A stretch of DNA of 19,967 nt from assembly GCA_023424475.1 (NCBI GenBank), contig JAFADX010000186.1:1-19967 (forward strand), in the 5' to 3' direction. Of this stretch, positions 6,068 to 13,373 are shown piece by piece. Every line of letters begins with the position of its first letter. Position 1 is the first letter of the stretch. The notes under the pieces are model-generated. The model was given only the letters and a program-made list of their open reading frames with translations. It did no database searches and was not told where the DNA came from. The stretch comes from Pseudomonadota bacterium (GTDB lineage: Bacteria; Pseudomonadota; Alphaproteobacteria; Acetobacterales; Acetobacteraceae). A program made the position numbers and the translations under genes.

Positions 6068-7186
6068 ATGCCCGATGATGGCCCCCTGAAAGACATGCCG
6101 CGCGCCGAGGCGCGCACGAGCCAGGCCGCCCCCCCGCGCGGCCCCGATACGTCCGGGACCGCGCGGCGCCGCGCGCGCCGCGCCCTGATGGCGGCGGGCG
6201 TGCTCGCCGTGCTGGGCGTGGCTGGCTGGATGTGGCTGACCGGCGGGCGCTACGTGTCCTCGGACAACGCCTATGTGCATGCCGACCTGCTCATGGTCTC
6301 GACCGACGTGGCGGGCATCGTGCGCGATGTTCCGGTCCACGAAGGCCAGGAGGTCAAGGCGGGCGATGTCCTCTACCGCCTCGATCCGAGGCCGTTCGAG
6401 ATCGCGGTCGCCGGGGCCGAGGCGCGGCTGCGCCAGACCATCCTGACGGTCGAGGCGATGCGCGAGGACCTCGTGCGCATGCAGCGCGACGTGGCGGCGC
6501 AGGAGGCCGCGGTCGATCTCGCCCAGGCGCAGTTCGACCGCGCCGCGAGCCTCGTGAACACCAACGCCGTCTCGCGCGCCTCCTACGACGATGCGCGCTT
6601 CCGCCTGCGCCAGGCGGAACAGCAGCTCGCCAGCCTGCGCCAGCAGGCGGTGGTGCAGCAGGCGCGGCTCGGCGGGCATCCGGACCTGCCGGCCGAACGC
6701 CAGCCCGAGGTCCAGCAGGCGCAGGCTGCGCTGGACGAGGCGCGGCGCCAGCTCGCCGACAGCACCGTGCGCGCGCCCTTCGAGGGCATCGTCACGCGGG
6801 TCGAGAGCGTGCAGCCCGGCCTCTACCTGGCCGCCGCGACGCCGGCGATGGGCCTCGTCGGGTCCGGCAATGTCTGGGTCGAGGTGAACCCGAAGGAGAC
6901 CGACCTCACCCATGTCCGTCCCGGCAATCCGGTGACCTTCACGGTGGATGCCTATCCGGGCCGCACCTGGCGCGGCACGGTCGCCTCGATCGCGCCGGCG
7001 ACGAGCGCGCAGTTCTCGGTGCTGCCGGCGCAGAACAGCAGCGGCAACTGGGTGAAGGTGGTCCAGCGCGTGCCGGTGCGCGTGCAGGTCGAGCCCGAGG
7101 ACGGCGCGCCCCCGCTGCGCGCGGGCATGAGCGTGGTCGCGAGCATCGACACCGGGCACCGGCGCAGCCTCGCCGACCTGTTCTGA
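6068..7186 (+). CDS. emrA: EmrA/HlyD-type periplasmic adaptor of a multidrug efflux system
   Basis: Membrane-fusion protein linking an inner-membrane MFS pump to an outer-membrane channel. The 372 residues comprise an Arg-rich cytoplasmic tail, one transmembrane helix (about 39-57), the signature SSDNAYVHAD (64-73), a lipoyl half-motif, and long alpha-helical coiled-coil segments (about 115-200 and 205-232). The second lipoyl half follows (VRAPFEGIVTRV, 234-245), then beta-barrel regions with the family stretch SGNWVKVVQRVPV (325-337). It begins 13 bases after marR, whose stop codon lies in its ribosome site, and 13 bases before emrB, so the three genes are almost surely one transcript. No outer-membrane TolC-type partner lies in the window, so it must be supplied from elsewhere. 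Confidence 0.93.
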   Translation: MPDDGPLKDMPRAEARTSQAAPPRGPDTSGTARRRARRALMAAGVLAVLGVAGWMWLTGGRYVSSDNAYVHADLLMVSTDVAGIVRDVPVHEGQEVKAGDVLYRLDPRPFEIAVAGAEARLRQTILTVEAMREDLVRMQRDVAAQEAAVDLAQAQFDRAASLVNTNAVSRASYDDARFRLRQAEQQLASLRQQAVVQQARLGGHPDLPAERQPEVQQAQAALDEARRQLADSTVRAPFEGIVTRVESVQPGLYLAAATPAMGLVGSGNVWVEVNPKETDLTHVRPGNPVTFTVDAYPGRTWRGTVASIAPATSAQFSVLPAQNSSGNWVKVVQRVPVRVQVEPEDGAPPLRAGMSVVASIDTGHRRSLADLF

Positions 7187-7199
7187 GGCACCTCGTGTC

Positions 7200-8741
7200 A
7201 TGGCCGATGCCACCAAGCGCGGGGAACCCAACCGCGGGCTGATCACCGTCTGCGCCATGGCGGCGACGCTGATGCAGGCGCTGGACGGCACCATCGCGAA
7301 TGTCGCCCTGCCCTACATGCAGGGCGGGCTGAACGCGACGGCGGACCAGGTCACCTGGGTGCTGACCTCCTACATCGTCGCCGCGGCGATCATGACCTCC
7401 CCGGTCGGCGCCTTCGCCGCGCGGCATGGGCGCAAGCGGATCTTCCTGATCTCGGTGGGCGGCTTCACCGCCGCCTCGGTGCTGTGCGGCGCGGCGCAGT
7501 CGCTCGAGCAGATGGTGCTGTTCCGCGTGCTGCAGGGCGCCTTCGGCGCGGCGCTGGTGCCGCTCTCCCAGGCGACGATGCTCGACATCTACCCGCCCGA
7601 GAAGCGCGGTTCCGCCATGGCGGTCTGGGGCATGGGCGTGATGCTCGGGCCGATCCTGGGGCCGACCCTCGGCGGCTACCTGACCGAGTACTACAACTGG
7701 CGCTGGGTCTTCTACGTGAACCTGCCGGTGGGGATCATGGCCTTCGCGGGCCTGTCGATCTTCCTGCACGAGGACCGGCCGGCCCAGGCGCGCCCCTTCG
7801 ACTGGTTCGGCTTCGCCGTCTTCAGCCTCGGCATCGGGGCGTTGCAGCTCATGCTCGACCGGGGCCAGCGCGAGGACTGGTTCCGGTCGACCGAGATCCT
7901 GATCGAGGCGGGGATCGCCGCGCTCGGCCTCTGGCTCTTCCTCGTCCACCTCTTCACCGCCGAGCGGCCCTTCATCCCGCCGCGCATCTTCAAGGACCGC
8001 AACTTCCTCTCGGGCATGATGATGATGTTCGTGGTGGGGGTGATCCTGTTCTCCACCTCGGCGCTGCTCGCGCCCTACCTGCAGACGCTGGGCGGCTATC
8101 CGGTGTTCGATGCGGGGCTGATGATGGCGCCGCGCGGCGTCGGGACGATGATGGCGATGATGGTCGCCGGGCGCCTCGCCGACCGGGTCGATCCTCGCGC
8201 GCTGATGCTGTTCGGCGTCTGCGTCATCGGCTGGACGCTCTGGGACATGACGGGCTGGACGCCGAACCTCGACGAGCACCACCTGATGCTGGTGACCGCG
8301 GCACAGGGCTTCGGCCTCGGCTTCATCTTCATCCCGTTGCAGGTGATCGCCTTCGCGACGCTCTCGCCCGAGCTGCGCACCGACGGCACCGCGCTGACCA
8401 GCCTGGTGCGCAACATCGGCAGCGCGATCGGCATCTCGGTGACCGTCGCGGTGCTGGAGCACGACACCCAGGCGCTGCATGCGGAGATCAGCTCGCTGGT
8501 GACGCCGCTGAACCGGATGCTGCACCTGCCCGGCGTCGCGCAGCACTGGGATCCCGCCACGGCGGGCGGCGCGGCGCTGCTCAATGCCGAGGTGACGCGC
8601 CAGGCGCAGGTGATGGCCTATGCCAACGACTTCCACCTGCTGTTCCTGCTCTGCGTGCCGACCGCGCTGCTGGTGATGATGATGCGGCGGCCGAGCGGGG
8701 TGCGGCCGGCCGGGGGAGCCGCGCACGCGGCGATGGACTGA
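7200..8741 (+). CDS. emrB: EmrB/QacA-type MFS multidrug transporter (DHA2, 14 TM)
   Basis: Proton-driven inner-membrane drug exporter of 513 residues, standard for the 14-helix DHA2 branch. The conserved motifs are in order: D1 LDGTIANVALPYM (28-40), motif A around GAFAARHGRKR (70-80), and the antiporter motif C in GMGVMLGPILGPTLGGY (144-160), followed by NWRWVFYVNLPVG. A periplasmic loop near 410-450 is characteristic of EmrB. The ATG at 7200 follows the emrA stop by 13 bases, with the GAGG of the stop region serving as ribosome site. It works with the EmrA-like adaptor encoded just before it. The typical substrates of the family are hydrophobic weak acids and uncouplers, but specificity cannot be read here. 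Confidence 0.95.
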   Translation: MADATKRGEPNRGLITVCAMAATLMQALDGTIANVALPYMQGGLNATADQVTWVLTSYIVAAAIMTSPVGAFAARHGRKRIFLISVGGFTAASVLCGAAQSLEQMVLFRVLQGAFGAALVPLSQATMLDIYPPEKRGSAMAVWGMGVMLGPILGPTLGGYLTEYYNWRWVFYVNLPVGIMAFAGLSIFLHEDRPAQARPFDWFGFAVFSLGIGALQLMLDRGQREDWFRSTEILIEAGIAALGLWLFLVHLFTAERPFIPPRIFKDRNFLSGMMMMFVVGVILFSTSALLAPYLQTLGGYPVFDAGLMMAPRGVGTMMAMMVAGRLADRVDPRALMLFGVCVIGWTLWDMTGWTPNLDEHHLMLVTAAQGFGLGFIFIPLQVIAFATLSPELRTDGTALTSLVRNIGSAIGISVTVAVLEHDTQALHAEISSLVTPLNRMLHLPGVAQHWDPATAGGAALLNAEVTRQAQVMAYANDFHLLFLLCVPTALLVMMMRRPSGVRPAGGAAHAAMD

Positions 8742-8763
8742 CCGGGGCGCCGCCCCGCCGGTC
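8740..8763. terminator. Weak GC hairpin at the end of emrB
   Basis: GACC-GGGGC, loop GCC, GCCCC, three-base bulge, GGTC form an imperfect stem that starts inside the emrB stop codon (8739-8741). No T-run follows. It could mark the operon's 3' end, but GC-rich DNA forms such stems easily. Confidence 0.3.
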
Positions 8764-8784
8764 GCATCCCGCGCCCCGCGCACC

Positions 8785-8811
8785 TATAGTCGTCCCGGAC
8801 CTCATCGGGAC
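8785..8811 (+). promoter_or_regulatory. Possible -10 element and small inverted repeat before the SDR gene
   Basis: TATAGT (8785-8790) resembles a -10 box, 36 bases before the SDR start codon, but no convincing -35 lies upstream. Just after it, GTCCCG (8792-8797) and CGGGAC (8806-8811) form a 6-bp inverted repeat in the predicted leader. It could be an operator or a leader hairpin. The evidence is slight. Confidence 0.25.
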
Positions 8812-8820
8812 TTCCGGCGC

Positions 8821-9570
8821 ATGGCGGACCGCAACATCCTCGTCACCGGCGCGGCCAGCGGCATCGGCGCTGCGGCCTGCCGCGCGCTCGCCGCGCCGGG
8901 CGTCGCCATCGCCGTCCATACGCGCGGCAACCGCGAGGGCGCGGCCCGCACCGCCGAGGCCGTGCGCGCCCGCGGCGGCGAGGCGGTCGAGGTGTTCTGC
9001 GATCTCTCCGAGCCCGGCGCGCCCGAGCGCACGGTGCAGGAGGCGGCGGAGCTGCTCGGCGGGCTCGATGTCGTCGTCTCCAATGCCGGCTTCGCCGACC
9101 GCACGCCGGTCGCGGGACTGACCGACGCCGCCTTCGCGAAGAGCCATGACGCCATCGCACTCGCCTTCCTGCGCCTGGCGCGGGAGGCCGGGCCGATCCT
9201 GCGGCAGGGACGCGACCCGCGGCTCGTCGCGGTGTCCTCCTTCGTCGCGCATCTGTTCCGCAACGATGTCACGCTGTTCCCGGCCTCGGCGGCGGCGAAG
9301 GCAGCGGTCGAGGCGCTGGTGAAGGCGCTCGCGCTGGAATGGGCGCCGGCGGTGACGGTCAATGCCGTCGCCCCCGGCTATACGCGCAAGGACCCCGGCG
9401 CGCATGCGGCGCTGAACCAGACGCAGTGGGACGAGATCGCGGCCCGCATCCCGCTGAGGCGGATCGGCACGCCGGACGACGTGGCGGCGGCGATCGCCTT
9501 CCTGGCCTCGCCGGCCGCGGGCTACGTGACCGGCCAGGTGATCCATGTGAGCGGCGGGGTGGTCGTGTGA
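8821..9570 (+). CDS. SDR-family protein with non-canonical active site
   Basis: Rossmann-fold protein of the short-chain dehydrogenase/reductase superfamily, 249 residues, the classical length. The dinucleotide motif TGAASGIG (9-16), the structural SNAG (87-90), the catalytic-region serines VSS (138-140), and the C-terminal NAVAPGYT and GYVTGQVIHVSGG blocks are all present. The active-site YxxxK motif reads SAAAK: Lys160 is kept but the tyrosine is replaced by Ser156. Classical SDR chemistry uses that tyrosine as the acid/base, so this may be a weakly active or non-catalytic nucleotide-binding protein, or use a different residue. The ATG at 8821 has no strong ribosome site. Its last four bases overlap the start of the WD40-cytochrome gene (GTGA), implying coupled translation. 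Overall similarity suggests a 3-oxoacyl-ACP-reductase-like subfamily. Confidence 0.85.
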   Translation: MADRNILVTGAASGIGAAACRALAAPGVAIAVHTRGNREGAARTAEAVRARGGEAVEVFCDLSEPGAPERTVQEAAELLGGLDVVVSNAGFADRTPVAGLTDAAFAKSHDAIALAFLRLAREAGPILRQGRDPRLVAVSSFVAHLFRNDVTLFPASAAAKAAVEALVKALALEWAPAVTVNAVAPGYTRKDPGAHAALNQTQWDEIAARIPLRRIGTPDDVAAAIAFLASPAAGYVTGQVIHVSGGVVV

Positions 9571-10829
9571 TCGCGCGCCTCGCCCTGGCGCTGGCGGTGC
9601 TGGCCATGCCGGCCCTCGCCCAGGACCGGGGCGCGGTGCATGGCGGGCCGGTGCGGGCGCTGGCCGTTGCGCCGGCGGGCGACACCCTGGCCTCGGCCGG
9701 CTTCGACCAGTCGGTGATCTTCTGGAACCTGGCGACGGGGCGCGCGCGGGCCGTGGTGCGCTGGCACGCGGGGGCGGTGAATGCGCTCGTGGCGCTGCCG
9801 GGCGGGCGCTTCGCCTCGGGTGGGGAGGACGGGCGGATCGCCGTCTGGGGGCCGGACCCGCGTTCGGGCGTGCCGGAGCGGGTGCTCGAAGGGCACCAGG
9901 GGCCGGTCGCCGGGCTGGCGGCGCGCGGCGGGGTGATCGCCTCGGCCGCCTGGGACGGGACGGTGCGGCTGTGGCGCCAGGGCGCGGCGCCGGTCGTGCT
10001 CACGGGGCATCAGGGCAACGTGAATGCGGTGGCCTTCCGCAGCGATGGCGTGGTGGTCAGCGCCGGCTTCGACGGCACGCTGCGCGCTTGGCGCGAGGAC
10101 GGCACGGCGGAGCCGATCGCCGCCTTCGGCCTGCCGCAGAACGCCCTGGCGGCGCTGCCCGATGGAACGCTGGCGAGCGGCGGGGTCGATGGCAAGGTCC
10201 GGCTCGTCGCCCCGGACGGCACGGTCCGGGAGATCCTCGGCGGCGGGCGGCCCGTGGTGGCGCTGGCGCCGGATCGCGTGGGCAGGCTTCTCGCCGCGGC
10301 GACGCTGGGCGGCAGCATCGCGATCCTCGCCCTGCCCGAGGGGCGGCTGCTGCATACGCTGGACGGGCCGGGGACGCCGGTCTGGTCGGCGGTGTTCGAC
10401 GCGGACGGGCGGACGCTGTGGACCGGCGGCGCCGACCGCCAGGTGCGGCGATGGGACGCCGTGGCCGGGCGTGCCATCGGGCCGGTGGCGGGCACGGTCG
10501 CCGAGGACGGCCGTGCCGGCCTCGACCCGCATGGCGCACGGGTGTTCCGCGCCTGCGCAGCCTGCCATGCGCTGACCGAAGGGGGCGGCAACATGGCCGG
10601 GCCGACGCTGCATGGGCTGTTCGGCCGGCGGATGGGCAGCGTGCCGGGTTACGCCTATTCGGAGCGGCTGGCGCGCGGGGATATCGTCTGGACGCGGGAG
10701 ACGGTGGCGGATCTCTTCACCCGCGGGCCGGACGTGGTGACGCCGGGAACGAAGATGCCGGTGCAGCGGATCGGGAATGCCGAGGACATGGCGGCGCTGC
10801 TGCGGTTCCTGGAACAGGCGACGCGGTAG
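9567..10829 (+). CDS. Exported WD40-repeat protein fused to a C-terminal cytochrome c domain
   Basis: A periplasmic protein of 420 residues. The GTG start at 9567 overlaps the preceding TGA as GTGA. This choice gives a clean Sec signal peptide, with a hydrophobic core LALALAVLAM and cleavage after ALA near residue 18. Residues about 24-310 form about seven WD40 blades, recognisable by repeated GH...V.A/SG..DG.V..W units (for example GHQGPVAGL, SAAWDGTVRLW and SAGFDGTLRAW). Residues about 320-420 are a class I cytochrome c: heme-binding CAACH (330-334) and the likely sixth ligand Met397 in GTKMPVQ. The propeller probably docks a partner or ligand while the heme transfers electrons. The electron partner is unknown and no oxidase lies nearby. 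The gene ends before the convergent repeat copy 2. Confidence 0.9.
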   Translation: MIARLALALAVLAMPALAQDRGAVHGGPVRALAVAPAGDTLASAGFDQSVIFWNLATGRARAVVRWHAGAVNALVALPGGRFASGGEDGRIAVWGPDPRSGVPERVLEGHQGPVAGLAARGGVIASAAWDGTVRLWRQGAAPVVLTGHQGNVNAVAFRSDGVVVSAGFDGTLRAWREDGTAEPIAAFGLPQNALAALPDGTLASGGVDGKVRLVAPDGTVREILGGGRPVVALAPDRVGRLLAAATLGGSIAILALPEGRLLHTLDGPGTPVWSAVFDADGRTLWTGGADRQVRRWDAVAGRAIGPVAGTVAEDGRAGLDPHGARVFRACAACHALTEGGGNMAGPTLHGLFGRRMGSVPGYAYSERLARGDIVWTRETVADLFTRGPDVVTPGTKMPVQRIGNAEDMAALLRFLEQATR

Positions 10830-10870
10830 GACGGTTCCCCTTCACCATGGCTCGAGGCGAGGCAGCGTCT

Positions 10871-11035
10871 CTGGAGCATGTTCCTGTCTGTCGGAACCGG
10901 GGCCGGTGCCGGCCGATCGAAAAGGCTCTAGAGACGTTCCCGTTCGCCCTGGCTCACGGCAACGTCTCCAGCCCATTGTTTCCGCGAGCATCTTCACCCG
11001 ATCAGGTCATTCCACCTGATCGGGATCTGCTCTAG
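10871..11035. repeat. Modular palindromic intergenic repeat, copy 2 (modules B+C+A)
   Basis: This is the longest copy, filling the gap between the convergent cytochrome and methyltransferase genes. From left to right it holds module B (10871-10925, with GAGCATGTTCC and TCTGTCGGAACCGG shared in reverse with copy 3), a CTCTAGAG joint at 10926-10933, module C and module A. Module C is a 13-bp stem with one mismatch, 10931-10943 with 10956-10968, and a 12-base loop. Module A is a perfect 11-bp stem, 10997-11007 with 11014-11024. The element ends in CTCTAG at 11030-11035. The stop codon TAG of the minus-strand methyltransferase (11034-11032) lies within this terminal CTAG. The stems may serve as a terminator for both converging genes. 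Confidence 0.85.
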
Positions 11036-11685
11036 CCCGTTGTCCCGGCGAGCAGCCGGAACAGCGTCACCTCGCGCAGCGTGCGGTCCTCCAGTTCCAG
11101 CGTGGTCGGCACCGCATGGCGGGCAAGGGGTTCGAGCCCCTCGCGCGGCAGGTAGGCGCGGCCGGGATCGGCCAGCAGCACCTCCGCCCCGGCCGCCGCC
11201 ATGCCGCGCAGCCAGGGCAGGACGTGGCCCGTCATCGGTGCCTCGTAGCAGACGTCGCCCGCCAGGATGACGTCCCAGCGGCAGCGGGCGCCGACGATGT
11301 CCCCCTCGGGCGTCGCGACGCTCACGCCGTTCAGAGCGGCGTTGAGGCGCACCGCGGCGAGCGCGAGGGGGTCGATCTCGGCGGCTTCGACCAAGGCCGC
11401 GCCGGCCATCGCCGCGGCGATGGCGGCGATGCCGCAGCCGGCGGCGAAGTCGAGCACGCGCCGCCCGGCGACGCGCGCCGGCTCGTCGAGCAGCAGCCGC
11501 GCCGTCGCCTGCCCGCCGGGCCAGGCGAAGGCCCAGAAGGGTGGCTCGATGTTGCGTTCCTTCAGCCATTCCTCGGTGGCCTGCCAGATCGGCGTGATCT
11601 CGCTGGCGAGGTGGAGCGCGATCTCGGGAACGATGGGCGCGCGCGCGACGGCGGTATGCGCGCGGACGAAGTCCCCGGCGTTCAC
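11032..11685 (-). CDS. Class I SAM-dependent methyltransferase (ETFB-lysine methyltransferase-like)
   Basis: A cytoplasmic methyltransferase of 217 residues. SAM motif I is VLDFAAGCGIAAIAAA (77-92), followed by the acidic motif II residue in EIDPLAL (103-109). The segment PPFWAFAWPGGQATARLLLD (48-67) is characteristic of the branch that includes nicotinamide N-methyltransferase-like and ETF-beta lysine methyltransferases, and DVCYE (144-148) fits the expected motif IV position. The GTG start at 11685 overlaps the ubiA stop as GTGA, so translation is probably coupled to ubiA. An acyl-CoA dehydrogenase, the usual donor to ETF, lies elsewhere in the window, but no ETF gene does. Protein-lysine methylation of ETF-beta is an inference from family resemblance; a small-molecule or other protein substrate is possible. 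Confidence 0.85.
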   Translation of the reverse strand: MNAGDFVRAHTAVARAPIVPEIALHLASEITPIWQATEEWLKERNIEPPFWAFAWPGGQATARLLLDEPARVAGRRVLDFAAGCGIAAIAAAMAGAALVEAAEIDPLALAAVRLNAALNGVSVATPEGDIVGARCRWDVILAGDVCYEAPMTGHVLPWLRGMAAAGAEVLLADPGRAYLPREGLEPLARHAVPTTLELEDRTLREVTLFRLLAGTTG

Positions 11686-12599
11686 AGCCGGCCGATCAGG
11701 AAGGCGAACGCGATGGCGAGGCCGACGTCCCGGTTCGCCTTGAACAGGACCAGGCACAGCGCGGGGTCGTGGATGTCGAGCCGAACGACCTGGCGTGCCA
11801 GCAGCGCCGCCGGCAGCAGCAGCGCGGGCGCGAACCACCAGGACAGCCCGCCGAGCCGGCCCGCCAGCACCAGCAGCGCCAGCGCGATGCCGTAGCAGGC
11901 GACCAGGAAGGGCCGCGTGCTCTCGCCGAATTGCAGGGCGGTGGACCCGATGCCGACCAGAGCGTCGTCCTCCCGGTCCTGATGCGCGTAGATCGTGTCG
12001 TAGCCAAGGATCCAGAAGAAGCCCGCGGCCCAGAGCGCGACGGCCGCCGCATCCACCCGTCCCGTCGCGGCCGCGTAGCCCATCGGCGCGGCCCAGGAGA
12101 ACACCAGCCCCAGCATCGCCTGCGGGAAGTTCGTGACGCGCTTGGCCAGCGGATAGAGCACCACCGGCAGCAGCGAGACGACGCCGAGCAGGATCGCGGC
12201 GGGCGGCAGCATCAGCAGGATGACGAGGGAGGCCGCCAGCACCCCGGCCAGGAAGGCCAGCGCCTGCTTCGGCCGCACCGCGCCCGAGGCCAGCGGCCGC
12301 CCCGCGGTGCGTTCCACCTTGCGGTCGATGTCGCGGTCCCAGAGGTCGTTCACCACGCAGCCGGCCCCGCGCATCAGCACCGCGCCGAAGCCGAACAGGG
12401 CCGTCAGCCAGAGCCCCCGCCCCCAGGACGGCGCGGCCATGGCGAAGGCCCAGAGCCCCGGCAGGAACAGCAGCCAGGAGCCGATGGGACGGTCGAGGCG
12501 CATCAGCAGCGCATAGGGGCGCCAGCCCTCGGGCAGACGCGCGACCCAGCCGCCGGCGCGGATGTCGGTATAGCCGCTCACGCGCCGTATAAGGGGCAC
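11682..12599 (-). CDS. ubiA: 4-hydroxybenzoate polyprenyltransferase UbiA
   Basis: Integral inner-membrane enzyme that joins a polyprenyl diphosphate tail to 4-hydroxybenzoate, the second step of ubiquinone synthesis. The 305 residues carry about nine hydrophobic helices and both Asp-rich motifs: NDLWDRDID (84-92) and YDTIYAHQDREDD (200-212). The LDRPIGSWLLFLPGLW segment (35-50) is also typical. The frame begins with GTG at 12599; a second GTG at 12581 would shorten it by six residues, and neither has a clear ribosome site. It diverges from rsmE with only 11 bases between start codons if the first GTG is right, so the promoters of the two genes must overlap the opposite coding sequences. The methyltransferase gene follows with a 4-base overlap. 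Confidence 0.95.
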   Translation of the reverse strand: MPLIRRVSGYTDIRAGGWVARLPEGWRPYALLMRLDRPIGSWLLFLPGLWAFAMAAPSWGRGLWLTALFGFGAVLMRGAGCVVNDLWDRDIDRKVERTAGRPLASGAVRPKQALAFLAGVLAASLVILLMLPPAAILLGVVSLLPVVLYPLAKRVTNFPQAMLGLVFSWAAPMGYAAATGRVDAAAVALWAAGFFWILGYDTIYAHQDREDDALVGIGSTALQFGESTRPFLVACYGIALALLVLAGRLGGLSWWFAPALLLPAALLARQVVRLDIHDPALCLVLFKANRDVGLAIAFAFLIGRL

Positions 12600-12610
12600 G
12601 GAGACCCGCC

Positions 12611-13336
12611 ATGTCCACCCCGCGACTCTTCCACGACGCCGCCCTGGCCGAGGGCGCCGAGATCCAGGGCACGCCCGCCCAGGCGCACCACCTCGGCACC
12701 GTGCTGCGGCGCGGGCCGGGCGACGGGGTTGCCGTGTTCAACGCCCGCGACGGGGAATTCGCCGCACGCATCGCGCATCTGCGCAAGGACCGCTGCGCCT
12801 TCGCCCTCGGGGAGCGGCGGCGGGCCCCCGCGCCCGAGCCCGACCTGCGCCTGCTGGTCGCGGCGCTGAAGCGCGACGCGATGGATTGGGTGGTGGAGAA
12901 GGCGGGCGAGCTCGGCGTCTCGGTCATCCAGCCGGTGACGACGCGGCGCAGTGTTGCCGACCGGGTGAACCTCGATCGCCTGACGGCCATCGCCCGTGGC
13001 GCTGCGGAGCAGTGCGAGCGGCTCTCGGTGCCGGAGGTGCGGACCGCGCTGCCGCTGCACGCCGCCCTCGATGCCTGGGACGGGGCGCCGCTGCTGGTCG
13101 CCGCCGAGCGCAGGGGTGCCCTGCCGATCCGTCATGCCGCAGGCGGATTGAGGCTTCCCTGCGGCTGGCTGGTCGGGCCGGAGGGGGGCTTCGACGGGGG
13201 TGAGCTTGACGACGCCCTGCGGCGCCCCTTTGTTACCGCAGTCGCCCTCGGCCCCCGCATCCTGCGGGCGGAGACGGCGGCGGTCGCGGGCCTCGCGGTG
13301 CTCCAGGCGCTGGCGGGTGACTGGGACGTGAGCTGA
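12611..13336 (+). CDS. rsmE: 16S rRNA (uracil(1498)-N(3))-methyltransferase RsmE
   Basis: SPOUT-fold RNA methyltransferase acting on U1498 of 16S rRNA in the small ribosomal subunit. The 241 residues are the normal length. An N-terminal PUA-like RNA-binding part (about 1-70) precedes the knot domain with KRDAMDWVVEKAGELGV (88-104), EQCER (133-137), LVGPEGGF (187-194) and LGPRILRAETA (213-223), the hallmark SAM-binding knot motifs. The ATG at 12611 is preceded by GGAG seven bases upstream. A TATAAG (12588-12593) could serve as -10 but has no convincing -35. gshA follows after 37 bases, probably in the same transcript. The ubiA, rsmE, gshA neighbourhood is, as I recall, common in Rhodospirillales. 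Confidence 0.95.
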   Translation: MSTPRLFHDAALAEGAEIQGTPAQAHHLGTVLRRGPGDGVAVFNARDGEFAARIAHLRKDRCAFALGERRRAPAPEPDLRLLVAALKRDAMDWVVEKAGELGVSVIQPVTTRRSVADRVNLDRLTAIARGAAEQCERLSVPEVRTALPLHAALDAWDGAPLLVAAERRGALPIRHAAGGLRLPCGWLVGPEGGFDGGELDDALRRPFVTAVALGPRILRAETAAVAGLAVLQALAGDWDVS

Positions 13337-13373
13337 ACGCGCCGCGTCCTGCGGCGACCGCGGAAAGGGCTGC

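Noticed and set aside
6939..8783. Minus-strand 614-residue frame opposite emrB
   Set aside because: Antisense shadow rich in His/Arg/Asp, caused by codon bias; the plus-strand MFS gene is unambiguous.
11686..12990. N-terminal extension of the methyltransferase frame through ubiA
   Set aside because: It is a read-through open frame over ubiA and part of rsmE; the GTG at 11685 overlapping the ubiA stop is the sensible start.
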